Below are positions 44,575-52,573 of a DNA stretch of 64,000 bases, piece after piece. The notes below the pieces were generated by a model. It had not been told where the DNA came from and did no database searches. It saw only the letters and a program-made list of their open reading frames with translations. The stretch's first letter is position 1, and every line of letters starts with the position of its first letter. Source of the stretch: Nocardia amamiensis NBRC 102102. GTDB taxonomy: Bacteria > Actinomycetota > Actinomycetes > Mycobacteriales > Mycobacteriaceae. The translations under genes were made by a program, and so were the position numbers. The stretch spans positions 1 through 64,000 of the forward strand of contig NZ_BDBA01000030.1 of the NCBI RefSeq assembly GCF_001612745.1, read 5' to 3'.

Positions 44575-45495
44575 ATGGAACTACGCATCTTCACCGAGCC
44601 GCAGCAGGGCGCGAGTTACGACACGCTGCTCACCGTCGCCAAAGCCACTGAGGACCTGGGCTTCGACGCGTTCTTCCGCTCCGACCACTACCTGAGCATG
44701 GGCGACGCCGACGGCCTGCCCGGCCCGACCGACGCCTGGATCACGCTGGCCGGGCTGGCCAGGGAGACCAAGCGGATCCGGCTGGGCACCCTGGTCACCG
44801 CGGCCACGTTCCGGCTGCCGGGCCCGCTGGCCATCCAGGTCGCCCAGGTGGACCAGATGTCCGGCGGCCGCGTGGAATTCGGCCTCGGCACCGGCTGGTT
44901 CGCCGCAGAGCACGCCGCCTACGGCATCCCGTTCCCCGCCGACAAGTTCGCGCGGATGGAAGAGCAACTGGCGATCATCACCGGGCTTTGGGCCACCAAG
45001 CCCGGCGACACCTTCAGCTACGACGGCAAGCACTATCAGCTCACCGACTCTCCCGCCCTGCCCAAGCCGGTGCAGGATCCCATACCGGTGCTGATCGGCG
45101 GCCAAGGCGCCACCCGCACCCCGCGGCTGGCCGCACAGTACGCGAGCGAGTTCAACATGCCGTTCTCCTCGATCGAGGACAGCACGCGTCAGTTCGATCG
45201 GGTTCGCGCCGCCGCCGAATCATACGGACGCAAGGCCGACGACCTGGTCTACTCCAATGCCCTGGTGGTGTGCGTCGGCGCGACCGACGCCGAAGTCGCG
45301 CGCCGAGCCGCGGCCATCGGACGCGAGGTGGACGAACTGAAGACCAACGGCCTGGCCGGTTCGCCCGCCGAGGTGGTGGACAAGATCGGCCGGTACGCCG
45401 AGATCGGCACCAGCCGCGTCTACCTCCAGGTCCTGGATCTGTCCGACCTCGATCATCTCGAACTGATCTCCGCACAGGTGCAGTCGCAGTTCTGA
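44575..45495 (+). CDS. F420-dependent luciferase-like oxidoreductase
   Basis: The 306-residue barrel protein opens MELRIFTEPQQGASYDTLL and has FDAFFRSDHYLSM, GRVEFGLGTGWFAAEH and PVLIGGQGATRTPRLAA. This pattern marks an F420-type subgroup of the luciferase-like family common in mycobacteria and Nocardia. It would use reduced or oxidised F420 on an unknown substrate. It follows the PucR-like regulator on the same strand. Confidence 0.9.
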   Translation: MELRIFTEPQQGASYDTLLTVAKATEDLGFDAFFRSDHYLSMGDADGLPGPTDAWITLAGLARETKRIRLGTLVTAATFRLPGPLAIQVAQVDQMSGGRVEFGLGTGWFAAEHAAYGIPFPADKFARMEEQLAIITGLWATKPGDTFSYDGKHYQLTDSPALPKPVQDPIPVLIGGQGATRTPRLAAQYASEFNMPFSSIEDSTRQFDRVRAAAESYGRKADDLVYSNALVVCVGATDAEVARRAAAIGREVDELKTNGLAGSPAEVVDKIGRYAEIGTSRVYLQVLDLSDLDHLELISAQVQSQF

Positions 45496-45653
45496 GTGCG
45501 CGCCGCCCGTCCGGATCACCTTTCGTCGCGCGACAAGACCTGGCGCACTCATGCTCTGCAAACCTGGCGAACGCGCTGTCCGGCCTGTTTATCGCGGGCG
45601 ACCAGCCGGTGAACGACGCCCATGCGGGGCCGATCCGGCCTATGGTTGGGCCT

Positions 45654-46556
45654 ATGACGCCGCTGCAGCGCTATATCGCTGAGGAGATCGCTACCGACCA
45701 TGCCGACGGCATCCTGACCAGGCGGGAGGCGCTGCGCCGATTGGGTCTGCTCGGCGTCGGTGCCAGTGCCGCGGTAGCGCTGCTCGCCGCGTGTGCGGGG
45801 AACGACGACACCAAGATCACCGATTCGTACCCCTCGCCTTCGGCTCCCTCGGCACCGCCCGGCACGGCCAACGCGATTCCCACTGCCGCCATCACGTTCG
45901 CTGGGCCGGGCCAGACGCAGGTGCAGGCCGCGTGGGCGGCGGCGGCGCAGCCCCGCGGCGGAGTGTTGGTCATCCATGAGAACAAGGGCCTCAACGACCA
46001 CATTCGTTCGGTGGCCGGGCGATTCGCGGGTGCCGGATACTCCGCGCTGGCGATCGATCTGCTCTCCTCCCGAGGCGGTACCGCCGCGTTCACCGATCCG
46101 GCCGCGGCGACCGCCGAGCTGAGCCGGATTCCGCAGGAGGAGTTGTTGGCCGACCTGGGCGCCGGGCTGGCCGAACTCCAGCGCCGAGTCGACGGAAAGA
46201 AGGTGGGCGCCACCGGTTTCTGCTTCGGCGGCGGCCTGACCTGGCTGCTGTTGACCTCCGGCGCGGCGCAACTGGCCGCGGCGACACCCTTTTACGGGCC
46301 GTTTCCCGACAACGGTGATCTCGCCACGTCGAAAGCGGCGGTGCTGGCGGTCTACGCCGCGGCCGACGCTCGTGTGAACGCTTCGCGTCCCGCCGCCGAA
46401 GCGGCACTGGCCCGCACCGGCGACCCGTACGAGGTCTTCACGGCACCGGACGCCGACCATGCCTTCTTCAACGACACCGGCCAGCGCTACAACGCCACGG
46501 CCGCCACCGAAGCTTGGCGGCGCGTACTCGACTGGTACAGCGCGTATCTCGGCTGA
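45654..46556 (+). CDS. Tat-exported dienelactone-hydrolase-family lipoprotein
   Basis: The 300-residue protein has a twin-arginine signal with lipobox: LTRREALRRLGLLGVGASAA, then LLAAC (lipid cysteine C47). The mature alpha/beta hydrolase has the dienelactone hydrolase elbow GFCFGGG with a cysteine nucleophile, VIHENKGLNDHIRSVAGRFA (the ENRG-like motif) and DADHAFFND (histidine). It probably hydrolyses a lactone or ester outside the membrane. An ATG at 45642 is an alternative start. Downstream gene is a separate unit. Confidence 0.9.
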   Translation: MTPLQRYIAEEIATDHADGILTRREALRRLGLLGVGASAAVALLAACAGNDDTKITDSYPSPSAPSAPPGTANAIPTAAITFAGPGQTQVQAAWAAAAQPRGGVLVIHENKGLNDHIRSVAGRFAGAGYSALAIDLLSSRGGTAAFTDPAAATAELSRIPQEELLADLGAGLAELQRRVDGKKVGATGFCFGGGLTWLLLTSGAAQLAAATPFYGPFPDNGDLATSKAAVLAVYAAADARVNASRPAAEAALARTGDPYEVFTAPDADHAFFNDTGQRYNATAATEAWRRVLDWYSAYLG

Positions 46557-46845
46557 TGACGTACCGCCCGAACCGCTTCGGTCGACTGGCGCATCAGTCG
46601 CCGGGCGCGCCGACGCGTAAGGGCGTTCGCGCCCGTTATGCGGATCACCGCTTTCGGCGCAGGTATACCCGTTGGCGTTGCATGCGCCACCGATCGGAAG
46701 TTCTCCTGTCGCCGGGGGCGGACACATGGGAAGGGTGAGACCGCCAACCCACGGTCGTCCGCATGGACCCGCAACGGCCAGCTCGCTTGCGGCGGACGAT
46801 GAGGCGTTCGAAACATCGTCGTACCTGGGAAAGGCGCGGCCCCGT

Positions 46846-47949
46846 GTGGCACGGTTCCGCGTGGCTGTCGCCGGGTTGCTGATCGCGGGTGCGATGGTGT
46901 CGTGCGCAGAGGAGAGCCCGACCGGACCAAGCGTCCCACCGGTAACCACCGGAGTCGGCACCACCTCGCCGAGTCTCCCGACCGGGCGGCCCGACCTCGG
47001 TGCGCCCGAGCTGATAGCCGAGAATATCGACGTTCCATGGGGATTGGCGTTCCTGCCCGACGGCGCCGCGCTGGTGGCCGAGCGCGACACCGGACGGATC
47101 CGGCGACTGGTTCCGGGACGCGCACCGGAACAGGTGTACCAAGTGCCCGGCGTCGCCGCACGCGGCGAAGGCGGGCTGCTCGGGATCGCCGTCCCCCCGG
47201 ACTATGCCGAAACCCGTTATGTCTATGCGTATTTCACCGCCGAGACGGACAACCGAATCGTGCGCTTCCGGCTCGACGGCCAGCCGGAAGTGCTGTTCGC
47301 GGCTATCGCGAAGGCCGGTAACCACAACGGTGGACGGATCGCGTTCGGGCCGGACGGCATGCTGTACGCCGGAACGGGCGATGCCGGGCAATCCCGCCGG
47401 TCGCAGGACCCAGCGAGCCCGAACGGCAAGATCCTCCGGCTGACGCCCGAAGGCCGCCCCGCCCCGGGCAATCCGGACCCCGGCTCGCCGGTCTACAGCC
47501 TCGGCCACCGCAATGTGCAGGGACTGGCATGGGATCGAGCCGGCCGCTTGTTCGCGGCGGAGTTCGGTCAAGACCGGTTCGACGAAATCAACCTGATCGA
47601 GCCGGGCCGCAACTACGGCTGGCCCGCCGTCGAGGGCGCGGGCGGCGCCGACCGCGGCTACACCGATCCATTGGTCACGTGGACCACCGCGGAAGCCTCC
47701 CCCTCGGGCATCGCCATCACCGCGGACACCCTGTACGCCGCCGCGCTGCGCGGCCGACGGCTCTGGACCGTACCGCTGGAAGACGGCCGCCTGGGCACAC
47801 CCCGCGCGGAACTGCGCGACCGCTACGGCCGCTTGCGCACGGTAGCCGTCGCGCCGGACGGCGCGCTGTGGCTGACCACGTCCGACACCGATGGCCGCGG
47901 GAACGTCGACCCCGGCGAGGATCGCGTGCTCCGCTTTCCTGCTCGCTGA
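46846..47949 (+). CDS. PQQ-type sugar dehydrogenase lipoprotein
   Basis: The mature protein is a six-bladed propeller of the glucose/sorbosone dehydrogenase family: NIDVPWGLAFLPDGAALVAE, GEGGLLGIAVPPDY, AGNHNGGRIAFGPDGMLYAG (catalytic histidine) and GHRNVQGLAWD. The GTG at 46846 is chosen because it gives a compact lipoprotein signal (RFRVAVAGLLIAGAMVSC); the ATG at 46726 would put about 40 extra residues before it. Such enzymes oxidise aldoses or related alcohols in the envelope using PQQ; no PQQ synthesis genes are in the window. Confidence 0.85.
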   Translation: MARFRVAVAGLLIAGAMVSCAEESPTGPSVPPVTTGVGTTSPSLPTGRPDLGAPELIAENIDVPWGLAFLPDGAALVAERDTGRIRRLVPGRAPEQVYQVPGVAARGEGGLLGIAVPPDYAETRYVYAYFTAETDNRIVRFRLDGQPEVLFAAIAKAGNHNGGRIAFGPDGMLYAGTGDAGQSRRSQDPASPNGKILRLTPEGRPAPGNPDPGSPVYSLGHRNVQGLAWDRAGRLFAAEFGQDRFDEINLIEPGRNYGWPAVEGAGGADRGYTDPLVTWTTAEASPSGIAITADTLYAAALRGRRLWTVPLEDGRLGTPRAELRDRYGRLRTVAVAPDGALWLTTSDTDGRGNVDPGEDRVLRFPAR

Positions 47950-48099
47950 GCCGGAATCCGATTCGAGGACGACCGTGGTGGCTCGCGGCGCGTGCTACCC
48001 GCGCCCGTACGTGATCGCCGATCCCCACAGCTTTCCGCCTCCGCTGTCCGAACTACCGACCCCGGCCGCGGCTGTGACGGCCATAACTCCGCATATCAG

Positions 48100-48128
48100 T
48101 TGTGCACAATTTAGTTGCCCTCTATATT
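48100..48128 (+). promoter_or_regulatory. ohrR promoter with operator over the -35 box
   Basis: TTGTGC (48100-48105) and TATATT (48123-48128) are 17 bases apart. The expected start of transcription falls at 48135-48136, on the ATG itself, so the message is likely leaderless. The perfect palindrome TTGTGCACAA (48100-48109) covers the -35 box and is a candidate OhrR site. Confidence 0.6.
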
Positions 48129-48135
48129 ATTGCTC

Positions 48136-48582
48136 ATGGCCGATCACCTCACCCTCGACGAGCAACTGTGCTTCCCGCTGTACGCGGCGTCCCGGGCGAT
48201 GACCGCGGTCTACCGCCCGAAGCTCGAACGACTCGGGCTCACCTATCCGCAGTACCTAGTGATGCTGGCGCTGTGGGAACGCGACGGACGCAGTGTCGGC
48301 GACGTCTGCCACGCGCTCGCTCTGGATTCCGGCACGCTGTCCCCGCTGCTCAAGCGGCTGGAGGCGGCGGGCCTGGTCGAGCGGCGGCGATCGGCGGCCG
48401 ACGAACGTCGCGTCGATATCCAGCTCACCGACCGCGGACGCGCGCTGCGCGCCGAGGCAGGCGACATCCCGGCCGAGATGGCCGAGGCCAGCGGCCTGTC
48501 CCCGGCGGAGTTCCTCGCGTTGCGCGACATCCTGCGGCGACTGACGCGATCGCTGATGTCCCAGTTGAACGAAGGAGAATAG
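48136..48582 (+). CDS. ohrR: Organic-hydroperoxide sensor OhrR (MarR family)
   Basis: The 148-residue protein has the OhrR redox sensor cysteine in [15 protein letters not shown] (C12) and the MarR winged helix ([57 protein letters not shown]). OhrR represses the adjacent ohr gene until its cysteine is oxidised by organic peroxides. The ATG at 48136 fits the sensor cysteine position; no Shine-Dalgarno is present, in line with a leaderless message. ohr begins two bases after its stop, so both are one transcript. Confidence 0.95.
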   Translation: MADHLTLDEQLCFPLYAASRAMTAVYRPKLERLGLTYPQYLVMLALWERDGRSVGDVCHALALDSGTLSPLLKRLEAAGLVERRRSAADERRVDIQLTDRGRALRAEAGDIPAEMAEASGLSPAEFLALRDILRRLTRSLMSQLNEGE

Positions 48583-48584
48583 AC

Positions 48585-49007
48585 ATGCAGATCCTCTACA
48601 CCGCCGAAGCCCTGGCCGGCGGCGACGGACGCAACGGCAACGCACGCACCACCGACGGCAAGATCGACGTGGCGCTGTCCACGCCGAAGGAGCTGGGCGG
48701 CAACGGCGAGGGCACCAACCCCGAGCAGCTGTTCGCGGCGGGCTACGCGGCCTGCTTCCACTCGGCGCTGCGCCTGGTGGGCAAGCAGGTCAAGGCGAAC
48801 ATCGACGATTCCGCGGTCGGCGCGAAGGTCGGCATCGGCCCGAACGGCGCCGGCGGCTTCGGTCTGGCGGTTACGCTGGAGGTCTCGCTTCCCAATCTGT
48901 CCAGGGAGGACGCGCAGGCGCTTGCCGACAAGGCGCACCAGGTGTGCCCGTATTCCAACGCGACCCGCGGCAACATCGACGTCGACGTCGTTGTCGCCGA
49001 CGACTGA
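48585..49007 (+). CDS. ohr: Organic hydroperoxide resistance protein Ohr
   Basis: The 140-residue peroxidase has both catalytic cysteines, in [12 protein letters not shown] (C57) and [13 protein letters not shown] (C121), plus [10 protein letters not shown]. Ohr reduces fatty-acid and peroxynitrite-derived hydroperoxides using lipoyl or other thiol partners in the cytoplasm. GAAGGAGAA precedes the ATG at 48585. It is the second gene of an operon with ohrR and a quinone-oxidoreductase-like gene. Confidence 0.97.
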   Translation: MQILYTAEALAGGDGRNGNARTTDGKIDVALSTPKELGGNGEGTNPEQLFAAGYAACFHSALRLVGKQVKANIDDSAVGAKVGIGPNGAGGFGLAVTLEVSLPNLSREDAQALADKAHQVCPYSNATRGNIDVDVVVADD

Positions 49008-49023
49008 TCGAGAAGGAGCGTAT

Positions 49024-50007
49024 ATGCGTGCCGTTGTCATCGAAGCATTCGGCGAACCGAAGGACGTGCTCACCACCACCGAACGCCCGGCTCCTGAGCC
49101 CGGACCGGGCGAGGTGCGACTAGCGCTGATCCTGTCGCCGATCCACAATCACGACTTGGCCATCGTGCGCGGCGTGTACGGCTACCGGCCCGAGTTGCCC
49201 GCCATCCCGGGCAGCGAGGCGGTCGCCCGCGTCGACGCGGTGGGTCCCGAGGTCACCGGACTGTCGGTGGGCCAGCGCGTCACGGTCTCCGGCGCGAAGA
49301 GCGTGTGGGCCGAGTACTTCGTGGTCCCGGCCCGGGCGGTGATTCCGGTGCCGGAGTCGGTGTCCGACGAGACCGCGGCACAGCTGCTCGCCATGCCGTT
49401 GAGCTCGCTGATGCTGGTGGAAGACCTCGGTCTGAACGCAGGCGAGTGGCTGGCGATCAACGCCGCCAACGGCGCGGTCGGCAGGCAGGTCAACATCTTC
49501 GCCCGGCAGCGCGGGTTGAACGTACTGAACCTCGTACGCGGGCCCGCCTCGGTCGCCGCGCTGCACGAACTCGGTTTCGAGCCGGTGCTCGACACCGAGA
49601 GCGAGGGCTGGCGCGACCACGTCGAAGCCGTGACCTCGGGCGCACCGATCGCGCGGGCGGTCGATCAGGTGGGCGGGCGCGCCGCGGCCGACGAGCTTGC
49701 CCTGCTCGCACCGGGCGGGCAGCTGATCTCCTTCGGCGCGCTGTCAGGCCAGCCGCTGTCGCTCGATCCCGGCGCTCTCATCTTCAAACAGACTGTGGTC
49801 AAAGGCTTCTGGGCGACCAAGCGAATCGAGGAGATCGGCGCTGAGCAGCGCAGGCGGCTGATCGGCGAGCTGATCGACCTCGCCGCGCGCGGTGTGCTGA
49901 AGCTGGACATCGAGGCCGCCTACCCACTGGATTCCGCGGTTGAGGCCGCGGTCGCCACCGAGACGCCAGGGCGCAACGCGAAGATCGCGTTGAAAGCTCA
50001 GTCCTGA
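49024..50007 (+). CDS. Zinc-free quinone oxidoreductase-like enzyme
   Basis: The 327-residue protein is of the medium-chain dehydrogenase family: [38 protein letters not shown] and the cofactor fold [20 protein letters not shown]. The zinc-binding residues of alcohol dehydrogenases are not seen, so it fits the NADPH quinone/enone reductase side. GAGAAGGAG precedes the ATG 17 bases after ohr, so it belongs to the peroxide operon and may reduce toxic carbonyls from lipid peroxidation (inference). Confidence 0.88.
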   Translation: MRAVVIEAFGEPKDVLTTTERPAPEPGPGEVRLALILSPIHNHDLAIVRGVYGYRPELPAIPGSEAVARVDAVGPEVTGLSVGQRVTVSGAKSVWAEYFVVPARAVIPVPESVSDETAAQLLAMPLSSLMLVEDLGLNAGEWLAINAANGAVGRQVNIFARQRGLNVLNLVRGPASVAALHELGFEPVLDTESEGWRDHVEAVTSGAPIARAVDQVGGRAAADELALLAPGGQLISFGALSGQPLSLDPGALIFKQTVVKGFWATKRIEEIGAEQRRRLIGELIDLAARGVLKLDIEAAYPLDSAVEAAVATETPGRNAKIALKAQS

Positions 50008-51554
50008 CCGAAGTCGAGCACGGCCATCGCGGCGTTGTGCCCGGGGATGCCGCTGACCCCGCCGCCCCGGATCGCCCCCGAACCGCACAGGAATACGTTG
50101 CGATGGCCGGTCGACACGCCCCAGCGGGCGGCGGGGTCGGCCGGGTCGGCCTCCTCCGGGAGAAAAGGAAAGGCCAGGTCGCGGTGGAAGATGTGACCGC
50201 CGGGTAGGCCCACCTCGCGCTCGAGCTCGGGCGGGGTCTTCGCCTCCAGGCAGGGCGCGCCGTTCGCATCGGTCGCCAGGCAGTCCGCGATCGGTTCGGC
50301 CAGCACCGAATCCAATTGCGCTAGTGTCGCTTTCAACAACTCTGCCTTTGCGCCCTGGGGGTCGGCAGCGAAGAGTTTCGCCCGGGCGTGCAGACCGAAC
50401 AGCGTGAGGGTGTGCATGCCCTGCGCGGCGAGGCCGGGAGCCAGGATCGTCGGGTCGGTCAAGGTGTGGCAGTAGATTTCGGCGGGCGGGGCGGATGGGA
50501 TACGACCGATCGCCGCCTCGCCATACGCTCGATCGAGTTGGGCGTACGACTCGCCGATGTGAAAAGTCCCGGCGAACGCCTCGCGGGGATCCAGCTCGGC
50601 GTCGCGCAAGCGCGGCAACCGGCGCAGCAGCATGTTCACTTTCAACTGCGCGCCTTCGGGTTTCGGCGGCAACGGCTCGCCGAGCAACTCGGCGAGTAGG
50701 TACGGCGCGGCGTTCACCAGGACGTAGCGCGCGCCGACCTTTCCGTCCGGATAGCCGACTTCGGCTGTACCGCCGTCGGTTTCGATGCTGGTGGCCGCGC
50801 AACCGGTGACGATCTCGGCGCCCGCCGTGCGCGCGGCCTCGGCCAGTGCTTCGGTGAGTGCGCCCATGCCGCCCACCGGCACGTCCCAGTCGCCGGTGCC
50901 CCCGCCGATCACGTGGTAGAGGAAGCAGCGGTTCTGCCGCAGCGAGGGATCGTGCGCGTGGGTGAAGGTGCCGATCAGCGCGTCGGTGAGCACCACGCCG
51001 CGCACGGTGTCGTTGTCGAAGGTCGACTCGATGGTCTCGCCCAACGGTCGTTCGAACAACGCTTCCCAGGTGGCCGCGTCAGCTACCAGATTTCGCAGTT
51101 CGTCCTTGGTGGGCAGCGGCTGCGTCAACGTCGGGAACACGCGCCGCGCCAGCTGCCCGGTGGCGCCGTAGAACCGTTGCCAGGCGCGGAATTCCCGATC
51201 CGCCCCAGTGAGCCGCGCGAAACTCGCCTCGGTTCGCGCCTGATCCGCGGATACGAGCAGTCCACCGTCACCGACCGGCGTATAGGACGAGATCTCTCGC
51301 CGCCTTGTCGTGAATCGCGGTCCCAATTCGTCGACGATCGACCGCGGCAGCAGACTCACCAGATACGAGTACCGCGACAGCCGCGCATCGACGCCCGCGA
51401 ACACCCGTTCCGACACCGCCGCGCCGCCCGTGTGCCGCTGCCGCTCGAGCATGAGCACCGACCGCCCGGCCCGCGCCAGATACGCGGCCGCCACCAAACC
51501 GTTGTGGCCGCCGCCGACGATCACCACATCGTAGGAGGAGCGTGTCGGCGTCAT
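49998..51554 (-). CDS. FAD-dependent phytoene-desaturase-like oxidoreductase
   Basis: The 518-residue protein has the dinucleotide fold VVIVGGGHNGLVAAAYLARA (residues about 10-29), the FAD-contacting ERQRHTGGAA, and a C-terminal VFLCGSGAIRGGGVSGIPGHNA. It belongs to the amine-oxidase/phytoene-desaturase clan (PYROXD2-like group), found in many bacteria without assigned substrate; no carotenoid genes are nearby. The ATG at 51552-51554 is used. Its end overlaps the quinone oxidoreductase gene by ten bases in convergent orientation. Confidence 0.88.
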   Translation of the reverse strand: MTPTRSSYDVVIVGGGHNGLVAAAYLARAGRSVLMLERQRHTGGAAVSERVFAGVDARLSRYSYLVSLLPRSIVDELGPRFTTRRREISSYTPVGDGGLLVSADQARTEASFARLTGADREFRAWQRFYGATGQLARRVFPTLTQPLPTKDELRNLVADAATWEALFERPLGETIESTFDNDTVRGVVLTDALIGTFTHAHDPSLRQNRCFLYHVIGGGTGDWDVPVGGMGALTEALAEAARTAGAEIVTGCAATSIETDGGTAEVGYPDGKVGARYVLVNAAPYLLAELLGEPLPPKPEGAQLKVNMLLRRLPRLRDAELDPREAFAGTFHIGESYAQLDRAYGEAAIGRIPSAPPAEIYCHTLTDPTILAPGLAAQGMHTLTLFGLHARAKLFAADPQGAKAELLKATLAQLDSVLAEPIADCLATDANGAPCLEAKTPPELEREVGLPGGHIFHRDLAFPFLPEEADPADPAARWGVSTGHRNVFLCGSGAIRGGGVSGIPGHNAAMAVLDFGQD

Positions 51555-51763
51555 CCGTCCTCGATAGCACGGATCGCTTCCGGGCGACAGCCTCCCCGCC
51601 GACAGCGGCACAGATGCCGCCGCCAGGCCGCATTTCAGTCGCCCAGCCGATGTGCTGGCGAATGTTCCATCAGACCACGCGAGCGGACCGAGCAGAGTTC
51701 TGCTCGACATCGCTCCACCCAGCGAACGCGGCGGGCGATTTCACAACGAGTAGCGCCCCACCG

Positions 51764-52453
51764 TCACTGCTCGGCGTTCCAGAAGCCGATGAAAACTGCT
51801 CCCCACCAGCAGATCTGGGAGATCACGCCGGTAGCGGCCGCCCAGGCGAGCACGCGCGGGGACAGCGCGGCGGAGGGGTGCTGGTCGAGTTGTTTGCTGA
51901 GCATCAAGGCCTGGAGTCCATTGAGCGTGAGGACGAGCACCAGGACCAGTTTGATCCGGGTCAGCGTCGATGCCAGGTTCGGCTCCAGGACGCAGCCGCT
52001 GGCGATCAGGCCCACCAGCCCGGCCCAGATCGGCGCGTGCAGCCGGTTGGCGCCGTGCAGCGCCTCGGCGAAGGTGCTGCGACCGGCCAGCCAGCGCATG
52101 GCCAGGTAGTCCGCCATCAGGACACCGCCGAAGCCGACCACCAGGGCAGCCAGGTGCACGAACAGCCCGGCGGTGTGCAGGACCGGATGGACGACCAGAT
52201 GGGCGGAGATCCAGACGGCTGCCGCCAGCACCGACGCCGCGAGCACGCCGGCGGCGGCCACGATCCACCACGAATCGTGCAGGCTCAAAGGCTTCTCGGG
52301 TTCCGCCACCGGCCACCGCCTGCTACCGCGCGTCAGCCGGGCGCCGGTATGGTGCTCGCCCCACCGCACGGTGTCGGCCCGCGGACCCGGCAGCACCACG
52401 ATGACGGGCGCGGCAACCGGGACAGGACTGTCGACGAGTGGGATTCCGGGCAC
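51764..52453 (-). CDS. Five-helix membrane protein under probable iron control
   Basis: The 229-residue protein has a soluble N-terminal segment (about 60 residues) and five hydrophobic helices (WWIVAAAGVLAASVLAAAVW onward) with conserved-looking histidines in ISAHLVVHPVLHTAGLFVHL and an LTRIKLVLVLVLTL helix. I do not recognise a named family; heme or metal handling is possible given the histidines. The GTG at 52451-52453 is chosen because GGAGG lies just before it; a TTG at 52481-52483 has no ribosome site. An IdeR box sits 36 bases upstream of this start. Confidence 0.65.
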   Translation of the reverse strand: MPGIPLVDSPVPVAAPVIVVLPGPRADTVRWGEHHTGARLTRGSRRWPVAEPEKPLSLHDSWWIVAAAGVLAASVLAAAVWISAHLVVHPVLHTAGLFVHLAALVVGFGGVLMADYLAMRWLAGRSTFAEALHGANRLHAPIWAGLVGLIASGCVLEPNLASTLTRIKLVLVLVLTLNGLQALMLSKQLDQHPSAALSPRVLAWAAATGVISQICWWGAVFIGFWNAEQ

Positions 52454-52488
52454 GGATTCCTCCGAACGATATCGTGCGAGCAAGTGAG

Positions 52489-52507
52489 TTAGGTCAGGCT
52501 AAACTAT
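52489..52507. promoter_or_regulatory. IdeR-type iron box between divergent genes
   Basis: TTAGGTCAGGCTAAACTAT matches 16 of 19 positions of the IdeR consensus TTAGGTTAGGCTAACCTAA. It lies 36 bases before the minus-strand membrane protein start and 67 bases before the plus-strand Hsp70-like gene. Control of the former fits the spacing best; both are possible. Confidence 0.8.
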
Positions 52508-52573
52508 CTTCTCGGGTCGGGTAAAGGTCGTGCCGGATGAGGGACGGCACGACCGAACACGATGGGAATGGGT

